The notes: generated from the letters alone by a model not told the origin. A stretch of DNA of 64,000 bases from Trinickia mobilis (GCF_017315705.1 NZ_JAFLRF010000009.1:1-64000); one strand, 5' to 3'. Positions 41,969 through 50,880 are shown, numbered from the stretch's first letter. A program made the numbers and translations.

Positions 41969-42475
41969 ATGATGTCCAATCGTCGTATTGCGTTTGCCGT
42001 GTTGCTGGTTGGTGCTTTGGCTGCTTGCAGCTCCGGCGTGAAGAAGACTGAGAACGCGAATCAGGGCGCGGTCAGCACTCAGCCGAACCCGAATGCCGTA
42101 GCGCCGGTGGTAGTCGACGAGCTGAACAACCCGAACAGCCCGCTTGCCAAGCGCAGCGTCTACTTCGACTTCGACAGCTATTCGGTCAAGGACGAGTACC
42201 AGTCGCTTCTGCAAGTCCACGCGAACTATCTGAAGAGCCATCCGGAACGCCATGTCCTGATCCAGGGCAACACCGACGAGCGCGGTACGAGCGAGTACAA
42301 CCTGGCCCTCGGCCAGAAGCGTGCGGAAGCCGTCCACCGTGCGCTGGCGCTGCTCGGCGTGCCGGATTCGCAAGTGGAAGCCGTGAGCCTCGGCAAGGAA
42401 AAGCCGCTGGCGACGGGTCATGACGAAGCGTCGTGGGCACAGAATCGCCGCGCCGACCTCGTCTATCAACAGTAA
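41969..42475 (+). CDS. pal: Peptidoglycan-associated lipoprotein Pal
   Basis: 168 residues. Lipobox L-A-A-C with Cys at about 20, then the OmpA-like peptidoglycan-binding domain (Y-F-D-F-D-S-Y-S-V, G-N-T-D-E-R-G-T-S-E-Y-N-L-A-L-G-Q-K-R-A). The Asp and Arg that hold meso-diaminopimelate are present. AAGGAG 9 bp upstream, 19 bp after tolB. Confidence 0.97.
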   Translation: MMSNRRIAFAVLLVGALAACSSGVKKTENANQGAVSTQPNPNAVAPVVVDELNNPNSPLAKRSVYFDFDSYSVKDEYQSLLQVHANYLKSHPERHVLIQGNTDERGTSEYNLALGQKRAEAVHRALALLGVPDSQVEAVSLGKEKPLATGHDEASWAQNRRADLVYQQ

Positions 42476-42490
42476 CGGGTGATAAGGCGT

Positions 42491-43240
42491 ATGAAGCACC
42501 GTTTCTCCTGGCTGCGGGTTGCCGCAGCCGCCTGCGTGACCGGGTCGGTGCTCGTCGCGGCACCGGCGCACGCTGGCTTGTTCGACGACGATCAGGCGCG
42601 CCAGGCGATCCTCGATCTGCGCAGCAAGACGGACAATCTCGCTAGCCAGCTCGCGGCCGCCCAGCGCACGATCCTCGATCAATCCAGCCGGCTCGACCAG
42701 CTCAACCAGCAGATCGCCACGCTGCGCGGACAGAACGAGGACCTGACGAACCAGGTCACCACGTTGCAAAAGCAGCAAAAGGACTACTACACCGACCTCG
42801 ATACGCGGCTCAAGAAGTTCGAGCCGCAGAAGCAGACGGTGGATGGCGTCCAGGGCACGGTGCAGCCGGGTGAAACGGAGGCGTTCAACGCCGCGTCGCA
42901 GCAGTTCCGCAACGGCGATTTCAAGGGTGCGGCCGCATCGTTCCGCGACTTCATCCAGAAATATCCGCAGAGCCCCTATCAGCCGACCGCGCAATACTGG
43001 CTCGGCAACGCGCTGTATGCGCTGCGCGACTACAAGGGCTCGACGGCCACCTGGCAGGGCGTCGTGAAGAACTACCCGCAGCATCCGCGCGCGCCGGAAG
43101 CGTTGTTGGCGATTGCGAACAATCAACTGGAACAAGGTCAGAAGGCGGCTGCCCGCAAGACCTTGCAGCAGATCGTCGACCAATACGGCTCGTCGGACGT
43201 CGCGCAAAAGGCACAGAGCACGCTCTCGGGAATCAAATAA
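42491..43240 (+). CDS. cpoB: Cell division coordinator CpoB (YbgF)
   Basis: 249 residues from the ATG at 42491; a GTG 12 bp earlier is possible. The signal peptide ends A-P-A-H-A. A trimerising coiled coil (about 40-95, Q-L-A-A-A-Q-R-T-I-L-D-Q type heptads) precedes TPR repeats (about 120-249; A-A-S-Q-Q-F-R-N-G-D-F, Y-W-L-G-N-A-L-Y-A-L-R-D-Y). It coordinates Tol with PBP1B during division. Last protein gene of the operon, followed by a strong terminator. Confidence 0.93.
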   Translation: MKHRFSWLRVAAAACVTGSVLVAAPAHAGLFDDDQARQAILDLRSKTDNLASQLAAAQRTILDQSSRLDQLNQQIATLRGQNEDLTNQVTTLQKQQKDYYTDLDTRLKKFEPQKQTVDGVQGTVQPGETEAFNAASQQFRNGDFKGAAASFRDFIQKYPQSPYQPTAQYWLGNALYALRDYKGSTATWQGVVKNYPQHPRAPEALLAIANNQLEQGQKAAARKTLQQIVDQYGSSDVAQKAQSTLSGIK

Positions 43241-43290
43241 ACGAAGCCGTCACACGCGTATCCAGTGACACAACGCGCGTCTTTCGCTGG

Positions 43291-43328
43291 AAAGCCCGGA
43301 GCATCGACGCTCCGGGCTTTCTTTTTTT
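43291..43328 (+). terminator. Terminator of the tol-pal operon
   Basis: AAAGCCCGGAGC / GCTCCGGGCTTT stem (43291-43320) followed by CTTTTTTT. Confidence 0.92.
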
Positions 43329-43358
43329 GGGCCGGGTGACGGCGGCGGGCACGATCGG

Positions 43359-43388
43359 TTGACAGACGCAAGCATCCGCCGCTATACT
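43359..43388 (+). promoter_or_regulatory. Promoter of tRNA-Lys
   Basis: TTGACA (43359-43364), 18-bp spacer, TATACT (43383-43388), 11 bp before the mature tRNA 5' end. Confidence 0.8.
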
Positions 43389-43399
43389 TTTCCCTCTTT

Positions 43400-43475
43400 G
43401 GGTCGTTAGCTCAGCTGGTAGAGCAGCGGACTTTTAATCCGTTGGTCACAGGTTCGAATCCCGTACGGCCTACCA
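43400..43475 (+). tRNA. tRNA-Lys (anticodon TTT)
   Basis: 76 nt including encoded CCA. The acceptor stem GGGTCGT pairs with ACGGCCT (two G-U pairs). D-loop AGCTCAGCTGGTAGAGC, anticodon loop CTTTTAA with TTT at 43433-43435, and T-arm GGTTCGAATCC are present. Confidence 0.97.
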
Positions 43476-43494
43476 AATGCAGTATCGCAGTATC

Positions 43495-43528
43495 AAAAAA
43501 GCCCGGTCCTCACGACCGGGCTTTTTGC
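43495..43528 (+). terminator. Terminator after tRNA-Lys
   Basis: AAAAAAGCCCGGTC / GACCGGGCTTTTT stem-loop, 20 bp past the tRNA; T-rich on both strands. Confidence 0.9.
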
Positions 43529-44202
43529 TTTCTGGACGCCCGGCATAGCCCGACCTACCCCCGCGCCTCCAGCGCGCAATCCTACGATCTGGATAATTGA
43601 CGAATCCGGACGGGGTCGCCGATCCCGATCCCAGGTCGAAGCGATACGTTCATAGCTGAAGCCGGCTCGACAAGCTCGAACTCCAGCCGGACCTGCTGAC
43701 CTTTGCGAAACGGCGCACGAGCACCGCGCTCAGTTTTGATACTTCGCATTACCAAACAGTACGTCTTCCGCAAGCGGGCGACGACCACACAATGATCGGA
43801 CAGGTCGGATCGCAACCTGGCCCGGTCGATGTGTTCGTCAAAAACACCGGCATCGCAAGCGTCGTCGATCTCGATGGTCCCCGGACAGACTTTTCCAGTG
43901 AACGGCGGCGTGAGCTTAATCTAAAAGCGTCTATCGACGACCACGCCGGGCTCTTGCAGCGCCAAGCGCGTCCGGTCGCCGGCAGCATCCGACCCTACTG
44001 TGCGGCCGCTGCCAGCCGACCGCTTGAAATGGCGTTGCAAGCTAACAAGTGCTTGCATTGTGCGTCGCATCATACAGGTCGTTTTCCGCTACTATTGGAG
44101 ATAGGGCTTCAATTCTCCAGATCGCAACGGGCACCGCAAGCGGCGTGTTCATTGTGTCTGCTGCCCGCGCGCCAAACGGCGCACAGACAAGGAGAGATCC
44201 CA
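43529..44202. other. Low-coding region with a possible SDR remnant
   Basis: About 670 bp without a clear gene. On the plus strand from 43792 an open frame includes G-P-V-D-V-F-V-K-N-T-G-I-A-S-V-V-D-L-D-G, like the V-N-N-A-G-I block of short-chain dehydrogenases, then E-L-N-L-K. The cofactor motif and catalytic Tyr/Lys are absent, so at most a short remnant. A minus-strand 55-codon frame (about 43582-43749) has no family I recognise. The GC content is lower than in neighbours. Confidence 0.35.
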
Positions 44203-44517
44203 ATGTTCGACGCCGAAATCGCAGCTACGCTTCTCAACCGTTGGATTGGCCAGTCATCGACCACCGACCTCGAGACCCACCTTGACCTGTTGCGCGAGGG
44301 CAACCTCGAATTCTTTCGCCAATCGGGCCGCGTAGTGGACGCGGCGGAAGGCAGCACGTTCAATGTCGAGTCGCTGGTGTTCGTCGACGGCTCGCGCACC
44401 TTGCGCATCAAAGCGCCCGATCTGGCACCGCATTGGACGCGCTGGACAGCCGTCGAGCCTCCCCAGGCCTTCAACCCGGACGCCGTCGAATCGCGCTTGC
44501 CGTTCACTTCGTGCTGA
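44203..44517 (+). CDS. Hypothetical protein, 104 residues
   Basis: Starts at an ATG with AGGAGAG 9 bp upstream; the open frame extends further upstream, but that part looks non-coding. Soluble, acidic, no signal or membrane segment. N-terminal helix-rich part (L-L-N-R-W-I-G-Q-S-S, L-E-T-H-L-D-L-L-R-E-G-N-L-E-F-F) and a beta-like second half (V-E-S-L-V-F-V-D-G-S-R-T-L-R-I-K). I do not recognise the family. Convergent with galM. Ribosome site and codon use support a real gene. Confidence 0.6.
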   Translation: MFDAEIAATLLNRWIGQSSTTDLETHLDLLREGNLEFFRQSGRVVDAAEGSTFNVESLVFVDGSRTLRIKAPDLAPHWTRWTAVEPPQAFNPDAVESRLPFTSC

Positions 44518-44578
44518 GCGCTTCCCGCCCAAACCGCCGTCAACGCTTTGACGGCGCGTCAAACGCGCGCGTCGGCGC

Positions 44579-45661
44579 TCAAACACCGCGCCGCACGTCC
44601 ACGCGGTAGCGCGTCACCTGCCGATATCGCGTGCCGGGACGCACGATCACGCGCTCCTGATCTTCCATGTTGACTTCGTTCGGAAACGCGCCCGCTTCCA
44701 GGCACATTCCGCCGTGACGCTGGTACGTCACGCCGCTGCGTCCGGCGACGCCCGGCAGATCGTTGCCCGTATAAAACTGCAGGCCGCGCTGATCGGTGAA
44801 AACCGTCAGTTGCCTTCCGCTTGCCGGATCGTAGGCGCAAGCCACCTGCCTCACGTTCTGCTGCGGCGAAGCCGCGTCCGTCGTCGATGAGTTCAGCACG
44901 TAGCAATGATCGAAGCCCCCTGCCTGCACGAGCTGCGCATGAGGCCAGTCGAGCCGCGCGCCGATCGGCGCGCTCTGGCGGAAATCGAACGCATTGCCCG
45001 CGACTTCCGCGAGCCGCGTCGGAATCAAGGCCGCGTCGACTTCGAAGAACGCGTCGGCATCGATCGACATCGTATGGCCGCGAATGTCGCTGCCCGCTTC
45101 GCCCGTCAAGTTGAAGTACGCGTGGTTCGTCAGGTTGAGCGGCGTCGGGGCGTCGGCGAGCGCTTCGTATTCGATCGACAGCGTACCGTCGTCATCGAGC
45201 GTGTAGCGCACTTGCGCCGAGACGTTGCCGGGAAAGCCCGCGTCGCCCTCGGGCGAGTCGAGCGTCATGACGAGCGCGCCGTTCTCTTCCGCTGCGCTCC
45301 AGAGCGCGCGATGAAACCCGCTCGCGCCGCCGTGCAGCAGATTCGTGCCTTCGTTGCGATCGAGCGTGTACTCGATGCCGTCCAGCACGAAGCGCGCATC
45401 CGCGATGCGGTTCGCCCAGCGCCCGACGATCGCGCCCATGTACGCGGTCGCCGCGAAGTAATCGGCGGGCGTGTCGTGGCCGAGCAGAATGTTGCCGAGC
45501 CGGCCGGCACGATCCGGCGCATGCCACGACACGAGCGTCGCGCCCAGGTCGCTGATCGCGACTTTCATCCCCTGCGCGTTGCGCAGCGTGAAAAGGCGGA
45601 CCGCATCGCCGCCCGGCAAAGCGCCCCAGGGTTCGGAAGACAGTCGTGCGGTGCTGATCAT
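44579..45661 (-). CDS. galM: Aldose 1-epimerase
   Basis: 360 residues. Interconverts alpha and beta anomers of aldoses. N-R-I-A-D-A-R-F, the catalytic His in L-L-H-G-G and N-L-T-N-H-A-Y-F-N-L, and catalytic Glu in C-L-E-A-G-A-F-P-N are conserved. It starts 34 bp after the xylR stop on the same strand, so it most likely serves xylose (mutarotation before XylA) more than galactose. Confidence 0.93.
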   Translation of the reverse strand: MISTARLSSEPWGALPGGDAVRLFTLRNAQGMKVAISDLGATLVSWHAPDRAGRLGNILLGHDTPADYFAATAYMGAIVGRWANRIADARFVLDGIEYTLDRNEGTNLLHGGASGFHRALWSAAEENGALVMTLDSPEGDAGFPGNVSAQVRYTLDDDGTLSIEYEALADAPTPLNLTNHAYFNLTGEAGSDIRGHTMSIDADAFFEVDAALIPTRLAEVAGNAFDFRQSAPIGARLDWPHAQLVQAGGFDHCYVLNSSTTDAASPQQNVRQVACAYDPASGRQLTVFTDQRGLQFYTGNDLPGVAGRSGVTYQRHGGMCLEAGAFPNEVNMEDQERVIVRPGTRYRQVTRYRVDVRRGV

Positions 45662-45695
45662 GGAGTCGGAAAGCGAAGGAATGGGAAAGTGGCGC

Positions 45696-46922
45696 TCATT
45701 GCCGTGAAATCGAGGGACTCACGCGCTCCTGATACTCGCGCGGCGTGCAGCCGAGCTCGCGCTTGAACACCGCGTACATATATTGCAGCGACGTGAAGCC
45801 GCAGCGGATCGCGACTTCCGCGCTCGCCGCGTCGCGCTTCGCAAGCAGCGCCTTGGCCGCATCGAGCTTGTGGCGCAGGATCTCGTGGTGCACGGTGCAC
45901 TGCAGCTCGCGCCGGAAATACTCTTCGAGCGACGAGCGCGACACGCCAACATAATCGGCGACCTGCTCCGTCTTGATCCCCTGGCACGCGTACTGGCGAA
46001 TGAAGTGGCGCGCGCGCATCACGTATGGGCTCGCGAGCGGCTCGTGCTTGGTCGATTCGAGCACGTTGATGCCGACCGGCGGCACGAGAATGCGCCGGCC
46101 CGGAAAGCGCGCGCCGCGCAGCATCTGATGCAGCAGATGCGCCGCCGTGCGCCCCATCTCCTCGGTGCCCTGAATCACCGACGACAGCGGGATGCGCGTC
46201 AACGTGCGCGTGAGCGGGTCGTTGTCGATGCCGATGATCGCGACTTGCTCCGGCACCGGCGTGCCCGAGATCAGGCAGGCCTGCAGCAATTGCCGCGCGC
46301 GGGCGTCGGTGACGGCGATGATGCCGACGGGCGTCGGCAGCGTCGCGAGCCAGGCGGTGAGTTTCTCGATCGCTTCGTTCCAGGCCGGCGCGCTCGTCGG
46401 CAGGCCCCGGTAGATTTCCGCTTCGTGGCCGTCGGCCGCTCTCAGGTGCTTGAATGCGAGTTCGCGCTGCTGCGCCCAGCGGTTTTCCGGCGCTTCGGGC
46501 AGGCTGTAGAGCGCGAAGTTCTCCAAGCCTGCGCCGATGAGGTGCGTATAGGCGAGCGATACGAGCTTGGCGTTGTCGGTGGCGATGTACGGCAAATCCG
46601 GAGGATAGCCGGCCGGGTCCTCGTACGACGAGCCCACTGCAACCACCGGCAGCGGGCAATCGCGCAGCGCTTCGCAAACGGCCGGATCGTCGAAGTCGGC
46701 GATGATGCCGTCGCCGCCGAAGCGCTCGATGCCGGTCAGCCGGCAGCGGAAATCCTCTTCCAGAAACAGGTCCCACGCGACCCGCGTCGACAGCAGATAG
46801 TTGCCGATGCCGGTAATGATCTCGCGGTCGTACACCTTGTTCGCGTTGAAAAGGAGCGCGATTCGATGCGGCGGGAGCGTGTGGGGCGTCTGAGGCATCT
46901 GTGGCGTTCGGGAACGGGTCAT
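45696..46922 (-). CDS. xylR: Xylose operon regulator XylR
   Basis: 408 residues from the ATG at 46922; another ATG 24 bp upstream is possible. The N-terminal periplasmic-binding-like effector domain (about 28-285; I-A-L-L-F-N-A-N-K-V-Y-D-R, G-D-G-I-I-A-D-F-D-D) binds xylose. The C-terminal AraC domain (about 300-405) has two HTHs (V-A-D-Y-V-G-V-S-R-S-S-L-E, V-A-I-R-C-G-F-T-S-L-Q-Y). It resembles E. coli XylR and activates xyl genes. Divergent from xylA; the 390-bp gap should hold its binding sites, but I cannot point to a firm one because repeats occupy the xylA-proximal part. Confidence 0.92.
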   Translation of the reverse strand: MTRSRTPQMPQTPHTLPPHRIALLFNANKVYDREIITGIGNYLLSTRVAWDLFLEEDFRCRLTGIERFGGDGIIADFDDPAVCEALRDCPLPVVAVGSSYEDPAGYPPDLPYIATDNAKLVSLAYTHLIGAGLENFALYSLPEAPENRWAQQRELAFKHLRAADGHEAEIYRGLPTSAPAWNEAIEKLTAWLATLPTPVGIIAVTDARARQLLQACLISGTPVPEQVAIIGIDNDPLTRTLTRIPLSSVIQGTEEMGRTAAHLLHQMLRGARFPGRRILVPPVGINVLESTKHEPLASPYVMRARHFIRQYACQGIKTEQVADYVGVSRSSLEEYFRRELQCTVHHEILRHKLDAAKALLAKRDAASAEVAIRCGFTSLQYMYAVFKRELGCTPREYQERVSPSISRQ

Positions 46923-47178
46923 CGCAATCGTCGGCACGCGGCCCATGTAGCGCGGCAGCGGATTAACGTGAACCGGGCCACGCGTTTCTTAAGCGTCTGG
47001 TTATTTTAGGCTGCGAATCCCCGGGACGTGTCAGCGCTTTCATGCGCGCGGTGAGAAACATCACCGCCGCTGCGCAATTTCGCAATTGCCGGTGCGCGCC
47101 CCGCGCTGGCAGCATGGCTTCACTTTGCGAACGTGCGCGCGCAAGCCGTGCGGGTTGCATCGCAGCATAAATAAGCTT

Positions 47179-47203
47179 TGCATGGGATCGACATCGGGTC
47201 GAC
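47179..47203 (+). repeat. Family A repeat, remnant
   Basis: TTGCATGGGATCGAC followed by ATCGGGTCGAC: both ends of the element with the arms and core mostly lost. Confidence 0.6.
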
Positions 47204-47208
47204 AGCCT

Positions 47209-47301
47209 TGCATGGGACCAGAGTAAGCGCTCTGCATGGGGCCGGAGTAAGTGCTAAAGCACTAACTCCGGCCGACAGCTAAAGCGCTAACTCTGGTCGA
47301 C
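47209..47301 (+). repeat. Family A repeat, outer copy split by another copy
   Basis: Left arm GACCAGAGT (47216-47224) and right arm ACTCTGGTC (47290-47298) are perfect complements. The core is interrupted between AAGCGC (47225-47230) and TAAAGCGCTA (47280-47289) by 49 bp. Removing those 49 bp restores a perfect element. GTCGAC (47296-47301) overlaps the start of the xylA ribosome site CAGGAG. Confidence 0.92.
47231..47279 (+). repeat. Family A repeat, inner copy nested in the outer copy
   Basis: TGCATGGG start, arm GGCCGGAGT (47240-47248), core AAGTGCTAAAGCACTA, arm ACTCCGGCC (47265-47273), CCGAC end. Both arms and core differ from the outer copy, yet stay self-complementary (AGTGCT with AGCACT). 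Confidence 0.92.
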
Positions 47302-47312
47302 AGGAGACGCTC

Positions 47313-48635
47313 ATGTCCTACTTCGAAAACATTCCCGCGATCCGCTACGAGGGCCCGCAATCGGTCAACGCGCTCGCGTTCCGCCACTACGACAAGACCA
47401 AGCGCGTGCTCGGCAAGACGCTCGAAGAACATCTGCGCATCGCCGTCTGCTATTGGCACACGTTCTGCTGGCCGGGCAGCGACATCTTCGGGCAAGGGAC
47501 TTTCCACCGGCCGTGGCACCAGCCCGGCGACGCAATGGAGCGCGCGCACATGAAAGCGGACGTCGCGTTCGAATTCTTCTCGAAGCTCGGCACGCCCTAC
47601 TACACGTTCCACGATACCGACGTCGCCCCCGAAGGCACGAGCCTCAAGCACTACAGCGAGAACTTCGCGCGCATGACCGACCACCTTGCGAAGAAGCAGC
47701 AGGAAACGGGCGTGAAGCTCCTGTGGGGCACGGCAAACCTGTTCTCGCATTCGCGCTACGCGGCCGGCGCCGCGACCAACCCGAACCCTGAAGTGTTCGC
47801 TTACGCAGCGACGCAGGTGCGTCATGCGCTCGACGCGACGCAGCAGCTCGGCGGCGAGAATTACGTGCTGTGGGGCGGCCGCGAAGGCTACGAGACACTG
47901 CTCAACACGGACCTCGCACGCGAGCGCGAGCAGCTCGCGCGCTTCCTGAACATGGTGGCCGAGCACAAGCACAAGATCGGCTTCAACGGCACGCTCTTGA
48001 TCGAGCCGAAGCCGCAGGAACCGACCAAGCATCAATACGACTACGACGTCGCGACGGTGCACGGTTTTCTCACCCAATACGGCCTGCAGAACGAGTTCCG
48101 CGTCAACATCGAAGCGAATCACGCGACGCTCGCCGGGCACTCGTTCCATCACGAGATCGCGACCGCGTTCGCGCTCGGCATCTTCGGCAGCGTCGACGCG
48201 AACCGCGGCGATCCGCAAAACGGCTGGGATACCGATCAGTTTCCGAACAGCGTCGAGGAATTGACGCTTGCGTTCTACGAAATCCTGCGGCACGGCGGCT
48301 TCACGACCGGCGGCATGAACTTCGACGCGAAGCTGCGGCGCCAAAGCACCGATCCCGAAGACCTGTTCTACGGGCATGTCGGCGCAATCGACAACCTCGC
48401 GCTCGCGCTCGAACGTGCCGCCGCGCTCGTCGAGAACGACCGGCTCGAGCAGTTCAAGCAGCAACGCTATGCGGGCTGGGATACGGAGTTCGGACGCAAG
48501 ATCCTGTCGGGCGGCTACACGCTCGCAACGCTCGCCGCCGACGCAGCCTCGCGCGCCCTCAACCCGCAGCATGCGAGCGGGCAGCAGGAGCGGCTCGAAA
48601 ACGTCGTGAACCAGACGATCTACGGCGCGCATTGA
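47313..48635 (+). CDS. xylA: Xylose isomerase
   Basis: 440 residues, class II length. Converts xylose to xylulose. The metal and substrate motifs are intact: [59 protein letters not shown]. The ribosome site AGGAG is directly joined to the end of a family A repeat. xylB follows after a 102-bp gap filled by a family C repeat. Confidence 0.97.
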   Translation: MSYFENIPAIRYEGPQSVNALAFRHYDKTKRVLGKTLEEHLRIAVCYWHTFCWPGSDIFGQGTFHRPWHQPGDAMERAHMKADVAFEFFSKLGTPYYTFHDTDVAPEGTSLKHYSENFARMTDHLAKKQQETGVKLLWGTANLFSHSRYAAGAATNPNPEVFAYAATQVRHALDATQQLGGENYVLWGGREGYETLLNTDLAREREQLARFLNMVAEHKHKIGFNGTLLIEPKPQEPTKHQYDYDVATVHGFLTQYGLQNEFRVNIEANHATLAGHSFHHEIATAFALGIFGSVDANRGDPQNGWDTDQFPNSVEELTLAFYEILRHGGFTTGGMNFDAKLRRQSTDPEDLFYGHVGAIDNLALALERAAALVENDRLEQFKQQRYAGWDTEFGRKILSGGYTLATLAADAASRALNPQHASGQQERLENVVNQTIYGAH

Positions 48636-48646
48636 GATGAAACAGC

Positions 48647-48707
48647 CCCCACGCTCTCTGCGTTCGCTGCCCCCCGAGGGGGGGCAGTACGCTTGGGGCG
48701 GCCCGGC
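48647..48707 (+). repeat. Family C intergenic hairpin repeat, uninterrupted copy
   Basis: CCCCCACGCTC, TTCGCTG, a hairpin CTGCCCCCC (48667-48675) / GGGGGGCAG (48679-48687) with loop GAG, then ACGCTTGGGGCGGCCCGGCG. It fills most of the xylA-xylB gap. Confidence 0.75.
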
Positions 48708-48737
48708 GCGCACTGACGAGACCAAGAGGACGCAGAC

Positions 48738-50219
48738 ATGTTCATCGGTATCGACCTCGGCACGTCGGGCGTGAAGGCCGTGCTGCTCGATCGCGACGCT
48801 CGCGTGCGCGGCAGCGCGTCGCGTGCGCTGCCGGTCAGCCGGCCGCAGCCGCGCTGGTCCGAGCAGGCGCCCGAAGACTGGTGGATCGCCGCTATGGGGG
48901 CGCTCGCCGCTTTGCTCGGCGAGGCCCGCGGGCAAGGCATCGCCGCCACGCAGATCGAGGCGCTTGGCCTGACCGGCCAGATGCACGGAGCGACGCTCCT
49001 CGATGCGCAAGGCAGCGTGTTGCGTCCCGCGATTCTCTGGAACGACGGACGTTGCGACATCGAATGCCGCGAGCTCGAAACCGCCGCGCCGCAATTGCAC
49101 GCGGTGGCCGGCAATCTCGCGATGCCCGGCTTCACCGCGCCGAAGCTGCTGTGGGTCCGCAAGCACGAGCCCGACGTCTTCGCGCGCATCGCTCATGTGT
49201 TGTTGCCGAAGGACTATCTGCGCTACCGGCTGACGGGAGGCTTCGCGACCGATCCGTCCGACGCAGCCGGCACGCTTTGGCTCGACGTCGCCAAGCGCGA
49301 CTACAGCGACACGCTGCTCGCGGCGTGCGGCTTGTCACGCGAGCAAATGCCGGCCGTCTTCGAAGGCAATTGCGTGACCGGCACGCTCAAGCCCGAACTC
49401 GCGCACGAATGGGGGCTGCGCGAGATTCCGGTCGTCGCGGGCGGCGGCGACAACGCGGCGGGCGCGGTCGGCGTCGGCATCGTGCGGCCGAAGCAGGCCA
49501 TGCTGTCGCTAGGCACGTCGGGCGTCTACTTCGCGGTCTCGGACGGCTTTCTCGCGAATCCGGCGTCCGCCGTGCACAGCTTCTGCCATGCGTTGCCAGA
49601 CACGTGGCATCTGATGTCGGTGATGCTCAACGCCGCGGGCTGCATCGACTTCACCGCCCAACTCACCGGGTACGCGGACGTCGCCGCGCTCCTCGCCGAT
49701 GCCGAAGCCCACGCCGCGCGTACGCGCCGCCCGTGGTTCCTGCCGTATCTATCAGGCGAGCGCACGCCGCACAACAACGTGAACGCGAAGAGCGTCTTCC
49801 ACGGCCTCGCACCCGATACGATCCGCCCCGATCTCGCGAACGGCACGCTCGAAGGCGTCGGCTTCGCGCTTGCCGACGGCATGGACGCGCTTCATGCGGC
49901 CGGCCTCGTGCCCGACGACATCTCGCTGATCGGCGGCGGCTCTCGCAGCGCGTACTGGACGCAGATGCTCGCCGACATCTTCGGCCGGCCGCTGACGCTG
50001 CGCGCCGGCGGCGAAGTCGGTCCGGCGCTGGGCGCGGCACGGCTTGCGCATCTCGCGCTCGAACCGGCGGCCTCACTCGACGCGATCTGCCCGACGCCCG
50101 AGATCGTCGCCGTGCGCGAGCCCGATCGCGCGCGCCATGCGTGGTATCGCGACGAGCGGCGCCCGACGTTTCGCGCGCTGTATCGCGCGCTCGAACCCGT
50201 GTTCGCCGCGAACGCGTAG
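48738..50219 (+). CDS. xylB: Xylulokinase
   Basis: 493 residues. Phosphorylates xylulose to xylulose-5-phosphate for the pentose phosphate pathway. FGGY family: G-I-D-L-G-T-S-G-V-K-A-V-L at the start, L-T-G-Q-M-H-G-A, N-D-G-R, G-G-G-D-N-A-A-G-A-V-G, and Y-L-S-G-E-R-T-P-H are present. AGAGGA upstream of the ATG at 48738. Convergent with the ParB-like gene. The xylose importer is not in the window. Confidence 0.95.
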   Translation: MFIGIDLGTSGVKAVLLDRDARVRGSASRALPVSRPQPRWSEQAPEDWWIAAMGALAALLGEARGQGIAATQIEALGLTGQMHGATLLDAQGSVLRPAILWNDGRCDIECRELETAAPQLHAVAGNLAMPGFTAPKLLWVRKHEPDVFARIAHVLLPKDYLRYRLTGGFATDPSDAAGTLWLDVAKRDYSDTLLAACGLSREQMPAVFEGNCVTGTLKPELAHEWGLREIPVVAGGGDNAAGAVGVGIVRPKQAMLSLGTSGVYFAVSDGFLANPASAVHSFCHALPDTWHLMSVMLNAAGCIDFTAQLTGYADVAALLADAEAHAARTRRPWFLPYLSGERTPHNNVNAKSVFHGLAPDTIRPDLANGTLEGVGFALADGMDALHAAGLVPDDISLIGGGSRSAYWTQMLADIFGRPLTLRAGGEVGPALGAARLAHLALEPAASLDAICPTPEIVAVREPDRARHAWYRDERRPTFRALYRALEPVFAANA

Positions 50220-50253
50220 ACGCGGCAATCCGCCTGAAGACAGACCGCCGTTT

Positions 50254-50880
50254 TCAGCGCATTTCGATTTTTCCCGACCAGCCGGGCAAGTAGCGCGCAT
50301 CCTGGTCGTGCGCGCATGCGAGCGCATCTTTCAGCGCCTTGGCGAAATCTTTCTTGATGAGCTTCACTGCAATTCTCGGGCGCAGGAAATCGGCCCAGAG
50401 GAATTCGCTGAACGGTGTCGCATCTTTCGCAAAGCCGCCCGCGCGGCGCAGCTCGCCCGCGAGACTGCGATAGGGGTCGTCGGTCAAGGCGGTGAGCACG
50501 TCGGGCAGATTCTCGTAGTCGTGGCGCGCGCCGTCCGGGCCGAACGGATGCACCCACTGGTTGTGCTCCATCATCCGCCAGAAAATCACCGGGTCGAGCC
50601 ACGACAAGTCCCGCAGCACCATCACCTTCACCTCTTTGACGCCCTCTTCGATCAGCGCCAGGCCGAGATGGTGATGGTCGACCACGAAGTAGTTCTTTTG
50701 CGGACCCAGCACGGCAGGGAACCAGTGCGTCGCGATCGCATTCGCGCGGCCCTTCTTGTCGAGCGTCTTCCAATGATCGCGTTTCGCTGTGACCTCGTGG
50801 TAGCCGACGGTCATCTGCGTAGGCCGCAGGCTTTCGAGCTCGACCGAGATCAAGTGAATGTCTGAGTTCGGAACGGTCAT
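50254..50880 (-). CDS. ParB-like nuclease-family protein (ParBc_2)
   Basis: 208 residues. S-L-R-P-T-Q-M-T-V-G-Y-H-E-V, then F-V-V-D-H-H-H-L-G-L-A-L with a His cluster (about 78-80), and W-V-H-P-F-G and D-P-Y-R-S-L-A-G-E-L-R-R-A-G-G are the hallmark of the chromosomal ParB-like group (ParBc_2). No HTH, so it is not a partition protein. The biochemical role of the family is unclear. Start at 50880. Flanked by convergent xylB and co-directional dedA. Confidence 0.82.
   Translation of the reverse strand: MTVPNSDIHLISVELESLRPTQMTVGYHEVTAKRDHWKTLDKKGRANAIATHWFPAVLGPQKNYFVVDHHHLGLALIEEGVKEVKVMVLRDLSWLDPVIFWRMMEHNQWVHPFGPDGARHDYENLPDVLTALTDDPYRSLAGELRRAGGFAKDATPFSEFLWADFLRPRIAVKLIKKDFAKALKDALACAHDQDARYLPGWSGKIEMR

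Larger units (their letters stand above)
46923..47312. promoter_or_regulatory. xylR-xylA divergent control region
   Basis: 390 bp. The xylR-proximal half is a normal regulatory gap, with a GCGCAATTTCGCAATTGC-like partial symmetry near 47074-47092. The xylA-proximal 135 bp are taken up by family A repeats, so any XylR site must lie mainly in 46940-47170. Confidence 0.5.

Noticed and set aside
43582..43749. 55-codon minus-strand frame after the tRNA-Lys terminator
   Set aside because: It starts with ATG but shows no ribosome site or family resemblance, and lies in a low-coding region.
43400..44600. tRNA-Lys as an integration site for a genomic island
   Set aside because: I looked for a repeat of the tRNA 3' end in the following region and saw none. 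No integrase is present, and normal metabolic genes follow.
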